Made by a program: the position numbers and the translations under genes. Below the pieces are notes generated by a model that had not been told where the DNA came from, made no database searches, and was given only the letters and a program-made list of their open reading frames with translations. A DNA stretch of 64,000 bases from positions 175,372,645-175,436,644 of the forward strand of contig NC_090319.1 in NCBI RefSeq assembly GCF_040869045.1, in the 5' to 3' direction. Of this stretch, positions 1 to 11,647 are shown piece after piece; position 1 is the first letter of the stretch; the number at the start of each line of letters is the position of its first letter. The DNA is from Eurosta solidaginis. Its lineage: Eukaryota; Arthropoda; Insecta; Diptera; Tephritidae.

Positions 1-149
1 GTTGCTTTATCAAAGTTGAAAGATTGTTGTACTCTTTATTATATAAATTTAGTGTTAGGAGTACATAAATATGTTCAAATATACTATACATCAATATTTT
101 TGTAATTACATACATATGTAGGAATAACGATATGTAAAACTAAAAATAT

Positions 150-412
150 TGTGACGAATATTAGCAACACTAAGGGATACTATCATCTCTAAACCAACAC
201 TACGCAGTGACTTGTATGCACATCAATAAATCAATCATTATGTCTATACATATGTCCATACAATCAGCGGAGAGTAACGCACAAACACATGCATATAACT
301 GAGATACTCCCAAAAGTATGCAATCATTTGTGCAAGTATCACTCACATACACACGAGCATGGGTTGTGAGAGAAGCTATAAAATCGTGCATCTGTAGTTA
401 TAGCTGGGAAAT
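150..412 (+). repeat. Truncated Gypsy LTR fragment
   Basis: The stretch starts TGTGACGAATATTAGC and is recognisably similar, with gaps, to the LTRs at 20947-21491 and 58924-59446 (shared blocks include CAATCATTATGTCTA, CGCACAAACACATGCATAT and GTGCATCTGTAGTTAT). It stops about 15 bp before the tail of the non-LTR element that follows, so its 3' half is missing. The base context before it (ATAT) is the same as at the other Gypsy LTR starts. No partner LTR or internal sequence is visible nearby. Confidence 0.75.
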
Positions 413-512
413 TTATGGCTGCTAGATTAGGTTAGGATAGGTTGCAAGGGCTGAGCTGGACACTATGGTAACAGCTCACTACTTAGGCCACCAATGGGCC
501 CATTGTAATACC

Positions 513-1212
513 CTATACAGTCTTAAAGGGGACCCCTACCCTGCCTAAAGCGGGTCTGACCACCTCGTTGAAATTAAAAAATTTTGCTGGAGCCTTTACT
601 TCATAGCTAGAGACCTCAGCGGGGTAATGTAGAAAAGGTTTACCAAGGATGGTCAACCTACACCTACTAAGCGCTGGACAATGACAGACAAGGTGCTGGA
701 CACTCTGTTCCTCTTCTGTACATCTGCAGCTGCGACAATAGTCGAAGGTCGTTACCCCCATTCTAGCACCATGCGTGCCTATTAAGCAATGCCCTGCTAG
801 AACCCTTATCAGGGACGATAGAACTGATTTGTTTAAAATCAGAAGCGCTTCTGTGCTCCCCTTGTCATATGAGGGCCAGGTTTGCCTGGATGTCTCGAAC
901 GATGATATACAAAATAAACACCCGTTTACCATCCTTAGGCATAGACCCGAGATGGTTCACAGCCCTGTGTATGGCCAGCATTTCCGCTTTGTAAACACTA
1001 CAATGATGTGGTAGGCGAAAAGAGACCCCTAGACTCAGATCCGGCGAAAAGAGGCCTCCTCCCACATTCCCGTCAAGCTTAGAACCATCCGTGAATATGT
1101 TGATGGCACTCGGTACCGTATGTTGTCTGGTATTCCAGTCCTGTCGCGATGGTATATATATACTATAGTTTTTAACGAAGACGTTCTTTGGCGTGCGGTA
1201 GTCAGTGCGCAC
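513..1212 (-). pseudogene. ORF2 C-terminus: RNase H and CCHC knuckle (copy 1)
   Basis: Two overlapping frames give RNase H motifs (TDGSK, then KAEML for the catalytic Glu) followed by a Cys-His knuckle reading CRSCRCTEEEQSVQHLVCHC. The frame changes near 930, and the region that should carry the third catalytic Asp (the IDSQAA block in copy 2) reads VRDIQANLAL, so it is altered. The order RNase H then CCHC is that of the ORF2 end in copy 2. It is not functional as it stands. Confidence 0.85.
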
Positions 1213-1312
1213 CCGTATTGGGACTGGGCGTTCGTGCCCAAGATTGTTGCGTGTCCATTAGAGTCATTTGATCAGAGACCTGTTTCCCTTATGCGTAGAG
1301 CGGCGATGACAG

Positions 1313-3044
1313 CTATTTCCTTCGCACCAGGTCAAGAGATGGAAGGTATAGCATTGTGTTGAGTGCGTCAGATGGAGTGGAGCCGAGAGCACCGGTGATG
1401 CAGAGCTCCGAACTCCGTTGCGCCTTTTGAAGCGTTTTAAGATAGGTTATTTTAGCTAGTGCAGGCCACCAGACCAAGGCACCATAAAGAAGAATCGGGC
1501 GCACAATGGCTGTATAAATCCAGTAGGTCACCTTAGGGGAGAATCCCCAGGAGGTGCCAATTGCCCTCTTGCAGGTGAACAGCGCTGCGCTGCTGTTGCC
1601 TTCTTGCATCGCTCCACTATATGGTCACTCCATAATAGCTTCCTATCCAGAATGACTCCCAAATACTTGACTTGATCGCTAAATGCTAAAAACGTACCCC
1701 AAATTCTTGGCGGTGTTAGATTTGGTACTTTGTACCACCTCGTGAAGAGGACAAGCTCGGTTTTATCCGGGTTAACTTCCAAACCTGTGGCTGTGGCCCA
1801 GTGCGAAATTTTGGATAGTGCCCTTCCATTAGGTTGCAAAGAGTTTGCGGAAATTTCCCCCGCATGGTGGCGCAGATGTCATCTGCATACGCGATCACTT
1901 GGTGACATTCTGATTCCATGAGGCGTAGTAGTTGGTTGACGGTAACCACCCAAAGTAGCGGAGAGAGAACACCTCCCTGCGGAGTGCCTCTGCCGACCGG
2001 TCTGCGGATCACGCATCCACCTAGCTCAGTTTTAATCTGCCTACGCGTAAGCAGATTGTTTATAAACTCCACCAGGCACGCGTTCACCCCCAGATCGGTC
2101 AGCGCCGAGGTGATGGCCTCCGGGAGAACGTTGTTGAAGGCACCCGCTATATCTAGGAATGCCACCAATGTGTATTCCTTGAGGTCTAGTGGCCTTTCGA
2201 TAACGGATACCAGTGAGTGCAAGGCCGTGTCAGTTTACCTGCCTTTAGTATATGCATGCTTAGCTTGCGAAAGAAGCGACGGCTCAATCCTCCTCCTGAT
2301 GTAGTCCTCTAGGAGTCTTTCGAGTGCTTTAAGCAGAAAAGAAGATAAGCTCATATGCCTATAATCATTTGGTTTAGAGTGGGAGGGTTTCCCTGCCTTG
2401 GGGATAAAGACCACGTTGACTTCCCTCCACGATACTGGTACGTAATTGAGCCTAAGACAACCTATAAACATCCCTTTAATCCAGGGTCTTATAAGTTCGG
2501 CAGTATACTGTAGCTGAGCTGGAAAAATTCCATCCGGCCCCGGCGGTTTATAGGGCATGAAGGTCTGTAAAGCCCAATCTATCCTTTTATCATCTGTGAT
2601 TTCGCTTATCAGGTAATCATTAAGTGACCCTCCGCTGACAATACTTGAAGACACGCCCGCACTTGCTGGGAAGTGCGTATCCTTTAGCAAGTTTATGGTT
2701 TCAGCGCTGGAGTCCGTCCAGTGCCCATCCGGCTTTTGGACGTAACTTAGCTGAGTTGGAGATTTCGATAGCACCTTCCTTAAACGGGAGGCCGCGGATG
2801 TGGATTCAATCCTGCCGCAGAAATCCCTCCAGGGGGATCGCTTTCCATTTCGGATTGCTTTTTTATATATATTTATTTTCGCTTTATAAGCAGCCCATGA
2901 CCGCCCTGCCGCCCTGCATGACTTCCTAAGCTTGTCAAGATCGGACGACCACCATGGTGGTTTGTGAGTTTCCAAAACCTTTTTAGTCGGGCAAGCCTTA
3001 TCTAAAGCATCCCTATATTTTTGAGTGAAATTATTTACAAGCAA
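1313..3044 (-). pseudogene. ORF2 reverse transcriptase region (copy 1), multiply frameshifted
   Basis: Four overlapping minus-strand frames (3044-2235, 2222-1716, 1839-1528, 1609-1313) together cover an RT. Recognisable pieces are PPWWSSDLDKLRK after the endonuclease linker, the fingers block KPPGPDGIFPAQLQ, the palm block AFLDIAGAFNNV, RGTPQGGVLSPLLW, the catalytic AYADD box and the thumb piece VRPILLYGALVWW. All match the equivalent blocks of copy 2. At least three frameshifts are needed to read it, so it is a pseudogene. The catalytic Asp pair itself is preserved. Confidence 0.9.
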
Positions 3045-3200
3045 GTTTAAAGCTCCTCCCTAGCACCTCGACGCTAACCGCTGTCAGATCCCCATCGCTA
3101 AAATTGGATAGAAGAAAAACATTAAGAGTAGACTTAGCCAATATACATGTGCGAGGCTTACCCTTTTCCTAAGCGCTATAAAGCTTATACGTTGGTGTCC

Positions 3201-3345
3201 GCAGGCCGCAGATCCTATTGCCAACGATCCACGGTTCCTGGACTAGTACGATGTCTACCGCACCTGAAGACAGGTGCAGTAGGAGTGCAGCTAATGGTGC
3301 TTTGCAGTGATGCAGGTTTATTTGGAGGACCCGATTCACTGTTTG
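3201..3345 (-). pseudogene. Remnant of ORF2 AP-endonuclease N-terminus (copy 1)
   Basis: On the minus strand this stretch reads VLQINLHHCKAPLAALLL and continues to VQEPW, the start of the apurinic-like endonuclease of I-group non-LTR elements (QEPW holds the first metal-binding Glu). The sequence then jumps to the post-endonuclease linker near 3060. The rest of the domain, including the GADANAHH and SDHA boxes seen in copy 2, is missing: an internal deletion of roughly 550 bp relative to copy 2. Confidence 0.75.
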
Positions 3346-3478
3346 TTTGCGCTTTCCTCAGTGAGCGTCGCGTCCGAATCGCCATCCTCGAGAAGCTGAC
3401 CCTCAGAGTATAAAACTCTGAGAGCCAAGCTTCCGCTCGAGCCTGACGAAGCGTAGCCACCAGCTTCTTCGCCCTCGT

Positions 3479-4736
3479 CTACCTCCATCTCGTCTTCACT
3501 GGGGGGAGTTCAACCACCTCCGTACGAGACGCAAGGTTTACAAAGGCTTCAACGTCAGCCTTATAATCCTTAAGGCTTATATTCTTGAAGCCGTAGCTTA
3601 CCCTGAAATCCTGCCTTTTTAACACTTCGACGTTTGTGCTGTCGAGCAGCAGGACTATCTCCATCGCAGCCCGTTCGGTCTCCTCGACTTTAACCACCTT
3701 CCAGTTTTGGGCCGGTAGACCCGGGTTGTACTCCTGGAGCAGCTCCAGGATATCAGCGGGATCCGCTGGCGTCACTGGAACCCAGGCTCGTCCTTGGTCG
3801 TGAGGGGATATCACACGCCTCCACTACCTTGAGGCGCGCGCCCGAATACACCTCCCCTATCAGTGAGACGGCGGCTTTGTAAAGCTTCGCCGACCTGGCG
3901 TCGTCACATGCAATTAGTTTGATATTGCCTTGGAACCACCCCGCATCGGTATAAGAAGGCGGCGGACCAGGGTTGTCTTTTTTGACCTTAACGGCCACGG
4001 TAGCGAGCGCTGCCTCAAGCCACTTCCATTGCTGTTTCGGGATCCTGCCATCTTCGCTGCTCTTGTCCATAACACCAATGATCTGCCGATCCTTGGCTAT
4101 TTCGGCGAAAGACCGCTTCCAGCCTCCCTGCGTCTTGGCCCTTTTCGGTGCTGTAGGGTTGGATTCATCCATAGGCCGCTGGCGCTTCGAGGCTTCATCA
4201 CTCTCGACCCAGTCCAGCCTGAACTCCGGCAACATCTGTTTCGCCCAAGCATGGTCACGCTGCGCCTTCGGCCAGGCCTCCGCGGAAACTTCCCCTTCCC
4301 TTATCGGCGAGGAGGCATTTCTACGCAGTATCCGGACAGCCCAGCGCTTGTCCTGGTGACTGGGCTTTTTAACTCCCTTGCCCCTAGAGCCGGCCACCCC
4401 CAAACCCATGGAGCCCCCAGCAGCCAAACCGCCAGACGCTTGACGCCGAGTGGCAGCCGTGCTGGCGGCTACGAGATGGGCGACAGCCGCCCCAAAGGCC
4501 TCCCTGTCGGTGGCCCCTCCCCGGGGGGTACCGGCCTTTGGAATACCCGGGCTGGATTTTTCCCTCAGCCCTTTCCTGCCTAGATTGGCCCTTGGTCCTA
4601 TAGCCGACCCCCCCCCCCCCCCCCCCATCTCCATGAGGCCCCAGCAGTCGACCCACCAAACGCTGGTCGCTGGGTGGAGGGCCTGCTGGTGGGGCCAAGG
4701 GAGGGGCGGTAGTAGCACTGATGGCCTCCTGGTCAT
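3479..4736 (-). pseudogene. ORF1 protein with DUF4780-like domain (copy 1)
   Basis: Frame 4736-3753 gives a basic, Gly/Ala-rich N-terminal part (with a poly-Gly stretch from a C-run at 4611-4626), then DAGWFQGNIKLIACDD, which resembles the FDSGGWYNGVKMIACDN block of copy 2 ORF1. A frameshift near 3800 moves the reading to 3814-3479, where LLQEYNPGLPAQNWKVV matches LLQNQNPNIPTQDWKVL of copy 2. I recognise this as the DUF4780-type domain of dipteran non-LTR ORF1 proteins, presumed RNA-binding. Broken by one frameshift. Confidence 0.8.
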
Positions 4737-4750
4737 ACCCTCTCCATGAG

Positions 4751-5894
4751 AGGTACTGGCCCTCGGACTACTCGAACCGGATAATCTGTGTGACTGTTGA
4801 CTGTAATGAAATATATAATACTAATCTACATAGCAGTTTCTTATTACAAAACGGATTTTTACTAATTTTTAATTTTTCTTGCTTTTTTATGTTATCACTT
4901 TATATATTTAAAAAAAATGTTCCCCCTTAGAAGTGCTGCTGGAACCGCGCCTGCCCAATATATATTGTCACAATAATTTTAAATATCTTAATATTTCTTT
5001 TCCACACCACCTATAAGCATATTTGACAACTTTTAACCATGGCTATTTTGTTTCATTATTTACAGTGTTCATGTCTTTTATTTTACAGTGTTAATATTTT
5101 ATAATTTGCACATGTTAAGCAAAAAGTTGACAAGTATGCCTATGAGGTTGCAATATAGGGGCGTTACCGGTATTTTTGATTGTTCGGTTCCCCTGGAGGC
5201 CTATTTTCACCCATATAAAATATATACAGTTATATATAATATTTACAAGTTAAAATAAGCTAAAATAATATTAAAACATAAATACATGTTGAAACAAAAC
5301 ATTGCACAAATACTTTAGATACTTTCATAAAAAATAATAGATACTTAATAAATACTAATAGAACATAGTCAATAACTTAAAATCATTTTAGAGTTCATCT
5401 ACAGTGAAACCCAAGTATAATAGCTACATAAGACAAAGGCCCATTTCGCAAAAATTCAAGTGTTGGAAAAAATTTCAATTTAAAATTAAAAAATTCAAAT
5501 TTTATTTCAGAAAAAGTTAACAAAAGTTATTAAGACTATTTTTGTGTGAAAAAGTCCCATGGTGGGATATCAGGCGTATGCTAAAAAAAAGTACACGAAA
5601 CCGCATTTTGAACCGAAAATAGAAGCCACATTTCACAATTCAAATAGAAAAAAATAAACAATATGTAAAAGCATAATGTGTTGATACCACAAAAAAAGAA
5701 AATAAAGAGCGATTACCGATGTGTCATACACAAATTTACCCCTGACATTTTGACAAAAAGAATTTGAGAAAAGCCCACTCTATCTATGACAAGTGGAGTC
5801 GAAGTTCTCTTAAACTATTTGTTCTATGCTTTCAATGAAGTATACAAAACTAGAAGGTGGTTTAACGATGTGACAGTCACTATATTGTTTTTCT
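4751..5894. other. AT-rich stretch without genes; one dispersed-repeat block
   Basis: No coding signal is visible. It holds a block at 5156-5225 (GGCGTTACCGG...TTCGGTTCCCCTGGAGGCC...CACCCATATA) that recurs in diverged form at 18575-18640, so both are pieces of one dispersed repeat. The remainder is A/T homopolymer-rich. Confidence 0.6.
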
Positions 5895-8180
5895 TTAGTA
5901 AAACAAAATCTTTTTTGTGACATCGACTTTGAATGTAGGCAAAATAGCTAAAATTGTATGCAGTTTGGTACATTTATGATACAAATAGCCACAAAAGTAA
6001 ACAAACGGGTTCCGATGAAGAAAGCTGCTTTCATCAATATCGATGTTGATTTCTATTTGAATATCATGAAGTGTGGGAAGGGAAGGTTTAGGTAGACTCT
6101 GAAAAGTTTGCCACGAAGTATCCTGAACCAACCTATCGTTTCGAACTCGTTGAAGGACGCTATTTGAAACAAGTTCTAAGCTATCAGGTAAGACTTCGCA
6201 GTTACCCTTGTAACGCAACCAAGATATCCCACGCTCCAGGTCTGCCTGAATAGATAGGTGAAACGTTGCGGAGTTATTCTCGAATCATATCCCCCTCCTC
6301 TACGAATTTGGCCGAAGAAGTTTTCTATTTTAACCTGGGTGAGTTTCCTAGTCATGAGATACGTAAATCCCTTTTAGGGCCAAAAACACCAAAGGCACTT
6401 CAAACTATTAATATTATTAACCTAAAAAGGAAAATGGATTCGTTATACCTTTCCCGTTCCTGAAAACTGTAATTGACTTTATAAAAGCTTCGGCTCCTTC
6501 GAGAAAATTAAGATGTTCCACAGTTGCTTGAAAAGGTTCCTTAAAGTTTCCTATTGCTCAAAATCTATAACTATTGTAAATATTAAACAATTTATCAAAA
6601 AACAGGACAAACTCGGCCGTGTTGAAAAACGATGAAGACTTAGAACCTTTTAAAGACCCAGAGCTATATATGGCAAACACAGCACTTGCCACAAAATTGC
6701 TAAAAACCAGCAAAGCTAGTTTTATACTTAGTTTTTGAAAACTATTTGGTCTCAGGCGGGCGGGAGTCAATTTATGAGTGCATTTTATACTTGAAGTGGA
6801 GCATTGGTCATGCAGACGAACTATATCTAACCAGTCCACAGGGCGGCCGTTAAAAGAAACTCTATTTTTCGGATTTTCTAAACAGCTGCGTGTACTTTTT
6901 AGCAGATGAGGTGAATCATGGAAAAAGAAAATTTCTTCGCCATTTACTTCAAAGATGGGTCTATCTAATGTTACTCCTACTGTCTTGGCAAAGTTTGGAC
7001 TTTGATCACAAACTAAATGGCACGGACGAAGACCAATACCCTGGAGCTCAGTTATGCACTCTAATATATACTTCCTCTTTCACAAACCGTATGGACAAAG
7101 AAATAAGCTAATGGATGGGACCAAGACTCCCCACCAATGCCTTGGACTAAGAGACAAAGAACGCTCGAAGCTAATCTAGAAGTACGGTTTTCGTCACTGT
7201 AATATTCTAGCCCTACAATCATATCAGTACTTTTCTCATGTTGCAAATTTATCTTCAGTGCCATTTCGTCGCAGCATATCGAGACATATTTTTGGGCGTC
7301 GGAAAAACCTCGACTTCTTAGCTCCAGGGCTTTTATGCTGCTGGAATTGCAGCCAGGGAACGTGGCCACTCTTGCACAAATTGTTCAAGGGTTCTCTTGA
7401 AGGCCAATCCAAATTTGGTTTCAAATACCTATACGCAATCGGTGAAATAAACTTTACCGCTAGAGCCTTGCTCTGTCGAAGCAATGACCAGTAGGAGCTC
7501 TAGTTCCGTTTTTTAGACTATTCCTCACACATACAGCAAGGTATGGAGGTGATTCACACCAAAGCTCTGCGATGTGTCTCTCCCGTAAATGCGAAATATC
7601 TTCTAGCCTTTCTACTTTTTTTTTCTAAAAATGCCACCCGATTGCATAGCCTCTCTAATTCCTCATCCTTGGTTTCAATAACTTCCTGGTACTTTCTTTT
7701 CCTAGGAGTGCCATCCGTTAAAAAAGCCTCAGTTTGTACCACAGAACTGACTAAAGGAGAAGAAAGTTCTTCAAACCCAATGGGTTGGATGGCCTCGGAA
7801 ATTACCTCATATTCAGTCAAATCGTTATTTGACGTAGAGGCACTTTCACCATTTCTGGAGATACCTATTGTTACGTAGTCTTCAATGCCTAATTCTATAA
7901 GGGGCTTTTGTACGGCGGGGTAATCTGAACTTCCTATCTATATTCTACTGCAGCCATTGTTTTCCCTGACTACTTCCACTGCAGATGAATTCGTACTTAA
8001 ATCTAATTCCGGTGTAGCGTCCTTTGAAAGATGCGGGAGGAGAAATGTCGACGGCATGCAAAAAATGTTTGGATTTTTTCGCTGAGGTAGTTACGTCCAG
8101 CAGCTGCATCCACTCAAGTCGCCTACAAACAAAGGTGGCCTTTATTAATTTAGTATACCTAGTTGTTTTTTCCTTGTGGG
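5895..8180 (-). pseudogene. P-element/THAP9-like transposase remnant
   Basis: Minus-strand frames line up along the order of a P-element transposase. Near 8040-8145 is a THAP-like fragment (RRLEWMQLLDVTT...KSKHFLHAVDI). At 7820-7554 is a charged coiled coil (DEELERLCNRVAFLEKKSRK). At 7484-7236 is SKALAVKFISPIAYRYL; at 7369-7061 is the core (SICCDEMALKINL, then VLCLLVQGI and AYFFVHT). At 6839-6558 is LRPNSFQKLSIKLALLVFSN, near 6340-6270 TRKLTQVKIENFFGQIRRGG, and at 6218-5895 FVYFCGYLYHKC. These resemble conserved blocks of the P/THAP9 family (RNase H-fold cut-and-paste transposase). Many frameshifts and stops exist, the THAP cysteines are not convincing, and I did not find terminal repeats. 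Confidence 0.7.
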
Positions 8181-8212
8181 GTAAAAGGACATTGAAAAAT
8201 CCCCTTTAAGAT

Positions 8213-9394
8213 TAAAAAGAAACAAAATAAAAAAAACGAAGGAAAACCAATTAAATAAAGAATTGATGAGAAAAGGAATAAAAACGTAAACTAAATAAAC
8301 GAATGACTTGAATAACTGAAAAATTAGTAGAAAAAAAAGCGGCTGGTTAGTATGAAAAAAAAATTTAAGAAGCAATTAAAGCGAGGTGGGCAAAAGGAAT
8401 CAATTGAAAAATAAATAAACAATACCCACTCTTATTTGTCATACCAGTTGCTCGTTTCTGTAAAAAAATAACAAATCGATATATATTTTATACAACGTAC
8501 GAGAAACCTAAATGCTTGTATTCTATAATGACCCAGAATAATCCCGAAGAAGTGCCGAAATGACAATGACCCGATACTAGACGGGTCCAGAGAACCACAC
8601 AAATAAGATCTCTGAAGCCTGAAGAGTCCCCAAATGATCCCCAAATAGTGCCGAAAAAGTTCCGAAATGTTTCCGACGGGTTCCCGAAAATCATCTAGAA
8701 AACAAATCGGAAGGGTCCCCAAATGATTCCTGTTGAAATTATAGCAATCTTTCTTTTTGAGCTTTGAATAAAAAAATATATTGTCATATTTTTTCATTAC
8801 GCGACTTTTCCTGTGGGTGTTTAATACATATTTTCTTCAATAAACTTTAACTGCGTAATAGAAAGTTACTTGTCAAATGCATGTGGCAAGGTTGAATTTT
8901 TCAGAATTAAATTTTCTTCAAATAATGAAATAGTAGTATGCAAGCGACTGCCATAGTAGTAGACATGTACGTAAATATTCCCAACAGGCATTCCTGTAAA
9001 TGTTTTTCAAAGTAGCTTAAAGAAAACTTGCTTTGTAAAACGATATAAGAGCGTTTTCAGTATTAAAAATTGTTTAACTTCTTTCAGAGAACGTTTTGTA
9101 ATCGTTGTACGCAAAAGTTTATAAATAATTGAATTCTGAAAACAAATTCTAAATTTTTACAAAAAATACGAAAAAACTTTTTGTCAATGTGTTTTAACTT
9201 TGAAGGTTTCAAATAATTTTGAAAAACGTTTGTACATGGCATGTATGTACATATATAATATTGAAATTATTAATTGAAATAAAAATTATGGCTTAAAAAA
9301 AGTCTACGAAGTTACGCCTCGTGTGGGTCTTGCCTAAGTTTAACTTTTTACGAGATCCAACATTTTGAATTAATAATGATAAATAACACGAGAA
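8213..9394. other. AT-rich stretch with a degenerate CCCCAAATGATCC-type repeat
   Basis: The part at 8530-8735 contains many variants of CCGAAATG, GGGTCCCCAAATGA and CCCGAAAA in one orientation. A 121-residue minus-strand open frame over it is best explained by the repeat and not by a protein. The rest is AT-rich with no gene signal. Confidence 0.5.
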
Positions 9395-9530
9395 GCAATG
9401 GCGTTTAAAGCGACTTTTGCGTTGTTTTGGCGCTTGCGTTGCATTTCCATCTGACTTTGAACGCATGCGCTTTAATTACTATATTTCCAATCCATAAGCA
9501 ACGCAACGCCAACGCCAAAGCAGCACACAA
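9395..9530. repeat. Short imperfect palindrome of GCGTTG/CAACGC motifs
   Basis: The arm at 9418-9442 and the arm at 9498-9522 are imperfect reverse complements (TTTTGGCGCTTGCGTTGC against GCAACGCAACGCCAACGCC), separated by about 55 bp. It may be the end of a small inverted-repeat element. No flanking duplication is clear. Confidence 0.4.
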
Positions 9531-9639
9531 ATTTCCAGCGTTGTCCATAAATTCTTGAATTTTCCTACATTTGCTGAAAAATATCCTACTTTCTATCGCC
9601 GTTCAACTAAATAAAAACATAATTTTGTATTCATATCGA

Positions 9640-9900
9640 TTTTGTGAACGATATGCAGGGACGGCGGAACATATCCTACTGGAATGCGACGCAATCTGAT
9701 GAGGGCACAACAGACCAATGGTCGCAGTGCAATCATCTATAAATTTTCGATCTATCTGTGGCAGGGAAACTTTCAACGTGCTTTATTTCAAAGTGACACT
9801 TTATTTGACAAATCACTGAACGATTTCTTTCAAATAAATTGGTTGTTGGCGTTAACCGAAGATGGTTAAAACGGCCTCTGGAATTTGTACCTTATATAAG
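9640..9900 (+). pseudogene. Short non-LTR ORF2 C-terminal remnant
   Basis: One frame reads GTAEHILLECDAI, which fits the second half of the Cys-His knuckle (H-x4-C) at the end of non-LTR ORF2 proteins. Nearby frames end in INWLLALTEDG before a stop. The start of the knuckle and everything upstream is missing. It differs from the LOA-like knuckles in this window, so it would be from another family. The evidence is one short motif. Confidence 0.35.
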
Positions 9901-10170
9901 GAGATAGTTAAGATATAATGTATAGGTATAAAATGCTTGCATGCATAAAATCATTTTTATTATATAAAAGTAGAATGACATTGAGATTTTAGTTCTGCTA
10001 TTTTTAATACAGAGTTATTTTTTAACATAAAGGAAGAAAGAAAAACATGACTAATGACTAAATTTATACGCGTTTCATTTATTTTCATTGAGGAATAAAT
10101 CGTAAAAATAAAAAGCATGTTATTATAAGGTATAAGTGAAGCCCCATAGATGAAATGAGTAATAAAATGT

Positions 10171-10289
10171 ACATTGGTTTATATATTACATTTTTAAAAT
10201 GAAAATCTTCTGCTAAAAAAGCAATGGAATGAACATTGGTTTGTATATTACATTTTTAAAATGAAAATCTCCTGCTAAAAAAGGAGCAA
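10171..10289. repeat. 62-bp tandem duplication
   Basis: Two adjacent copies (10171-10232 and 10233-10289) share ACATTGGTTT, ATATTACATTTTTAAAATG and TGCTAAAAAA with few differences. It is non-coding. Confidence 0.8.
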
Positions 10290-10683
10290 AACCTAACTAA
10301 ATTTTTTTATTTTCGTACTTAACTACACTCCCTTTTGTGATTCAGGATTTTGGGCATATATTGAAAAAGCTCCGAATATCATTCCTTCATTATATGTCAT
10401 TCGACTGCCTTCTTCCACTGCCTTCCCTTCTATTCACAACATAACCTCAATTTTAGCTGCCAAACTATATAGTAAACAATGGTTAGTTAGCAGGAGCAGT
10501 AATTATGTCTTCAAAAGAACAATCGTTGGCTTACCTTCTGTGTTATAGTTTGATACTGCCTGTGATGGTCAGGAGCAGCGGTAAGCAGGCATGCTTGCTG
10601 GTCCACGCTAGCTCGTCGGATGGGGAAGGGGGACTTTTCCACCGACCTCACCCACAATACCCGTAAACAAAATTTTAGATTCA

Positions 10684-11150
10684 TATGAGTTAATCGGGGA
10701 TTGCCCGTATTGCTTTAATGGTATGGAAATATTTATTTCAAGCAATTTTTAATTTTATAATTTATTTAATAATTTGGGAAAAATTTAAACAACGCGACAT
10801 CAGGACGGACAATGCGACAGCTGTTTCGATTATACCTTGTAAATCTCTTCAAAGCCTTTTCTCCCGGGATTGGGAGTCGAACCCGCACTCCTACTATAGT
10901 TGAAATGGTTACAAACGCATTCAGCTATGTCGTGCCTTAGTTGTTGTAAAATTTTTTCCCAATTGCCTTCTTTTGCATATATTCTTCTACACATCATATA
11001 CTTCATATGTAAATTATGTGTTGAAGTTATGCATGTTTGTAAGGCGGTTTCAGAGCAACTTGGTATTGTTGCTATTTTTGTTCTATTTATAGAACTACAA
11101 CGAATTAACCAAATGTTGTCTGTTCGTATGAGTTAATCGGGGATTGCCCG
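10684..11150 (-). repeat. Segment between 24-bp direct repeats, with tRNA-like Pol III boxes
   Basis: Identical 24-bp direct repeats lie at 10684-10707 and 11127-11150 (beginning TATGAGTTAATCG, ending GGGGATTGCCCG) and enclose 419 bp. Inside, on the minus strand, are a near-perfect B box (GGTTCGACTCC at 10873-10883) and an A-box-like TAGCTGAATGCG (10914-10925), 30 bp apart. This suggests a tRNA-derived SINE or tRNA pseudogene. The T stem is imperfect and no acceptor stem pairs, so I do not call a tRNA gene. The boxes lie about 200 bp from the presumed 5' end, which is not typical for a SINE. Confidence 0.45.
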
Positions 11151-11647
11151 ATTAGATTCTTGCTATGCTCAAATGAAGACATGAAGTAAAAAGGAAATGG
11201 GAATAAGAGAAAGCAAGAAAAGAAGATGCCCGCCCAGGTCAAGTGGATTCAACCCTCCCACTTCTACGCAGAGTGCGTAGACTTCGGCTTCGCATGACTC
11301 TGTATCCCGAGCCAAACCCCATTTCCTGGCCCTAGTCCGTCCATTAATAGTCCATTTAATTTTTAGTCAGACTATATTGTGTTCCTAAGTCTGCTAACAC
11401 ACCCACGTGATAGTGTTTCAACCCATCAACCAAAATAAACAACGAATAAATCAAACGAAAACGTTATAATCGTTATAAATAAACTCAATTAAAATAAATA
11501 AATCGTGAATGAAAGAGAAAATGTTCTTAAATCCAACTAGTTTTTGTATTTTTGTTCAAAAATAGTTCAATTTTAGTATGCATGTAGAAAAAATCTCCTA
11601 TATATACGTCTGTGTGTTTATTAGTATATAAATGACTAGTTCAATAT
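11151..11647. other. Non-coding stretch, nothing recognised
   Basis: A GC-richer patch at 11220-11340 is followed by AT-rich DNA. No open frame or repeat match within the window was found. Confidence 0.5.

Larger units (their letters stand above)
427..4750 (-). mobile_element. LOA/I-group non-LTR retrotransposon, copy 1 (decayed)
   Basis: A minus-strand element with, in order, ORF1 (4736-3479), a cut-down endonuclease (about 3345-3201), reverse transcriptase (3044-1313), RNase H and a CCHC knuckle (1212-513), and a tail of CCTAA-type repeats at about 427-445. The ORF1-EN-RT-RNaseH-CCHC order is that of I-group elements such as LOA. It is the same general family as copy 2 at 25432-31051 but clearly diverged. 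The 3' end lies against a Gypsy LTR fragment. The 5' end near 4750 is estimated from where ORF1 ends; I could not find a target-site duplication. Confidence 0.85.

Noticed and set aside
424..445. TTAGGTTAGGATAGG resembling insect telomeric (TTAGG)n
   Set aside because: It is the reverse complement of the 3' tail of a non-LTR element (compare CCTAACCTAACC at 62408-62420), is very short, and flies lack TTAGG telomeres.
3930..4583. 217-residue plus-strand frame opposite LOA ORF1
   Set aside because: Shadow of the GC-rich ORF1 on the other strand; composition-driven, no motif.
7543..7878. 111-residue plus-strand frame
   Set aside because: Shadow of the coiled-coil part of the P-like transposase on the minus strand.
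8432..8797. 121-residue minus-strand open frame
   Set aside because: It lies over a degenerate CCCCAAATGATCC-type repeat and shows no domain; open by base composition.
9418..9522. Full MITE with GCGTTG palindrome
   Set aside because: The arms are short and imperfect and there is no clear duplication; kept only as a palindrome.
10858..10960. A tRNA gene on the minus strand
   Set aside because: The B box is good but the T stem has a mismatch, no acceptor stem pairs and the D and anticodon arms do not form.
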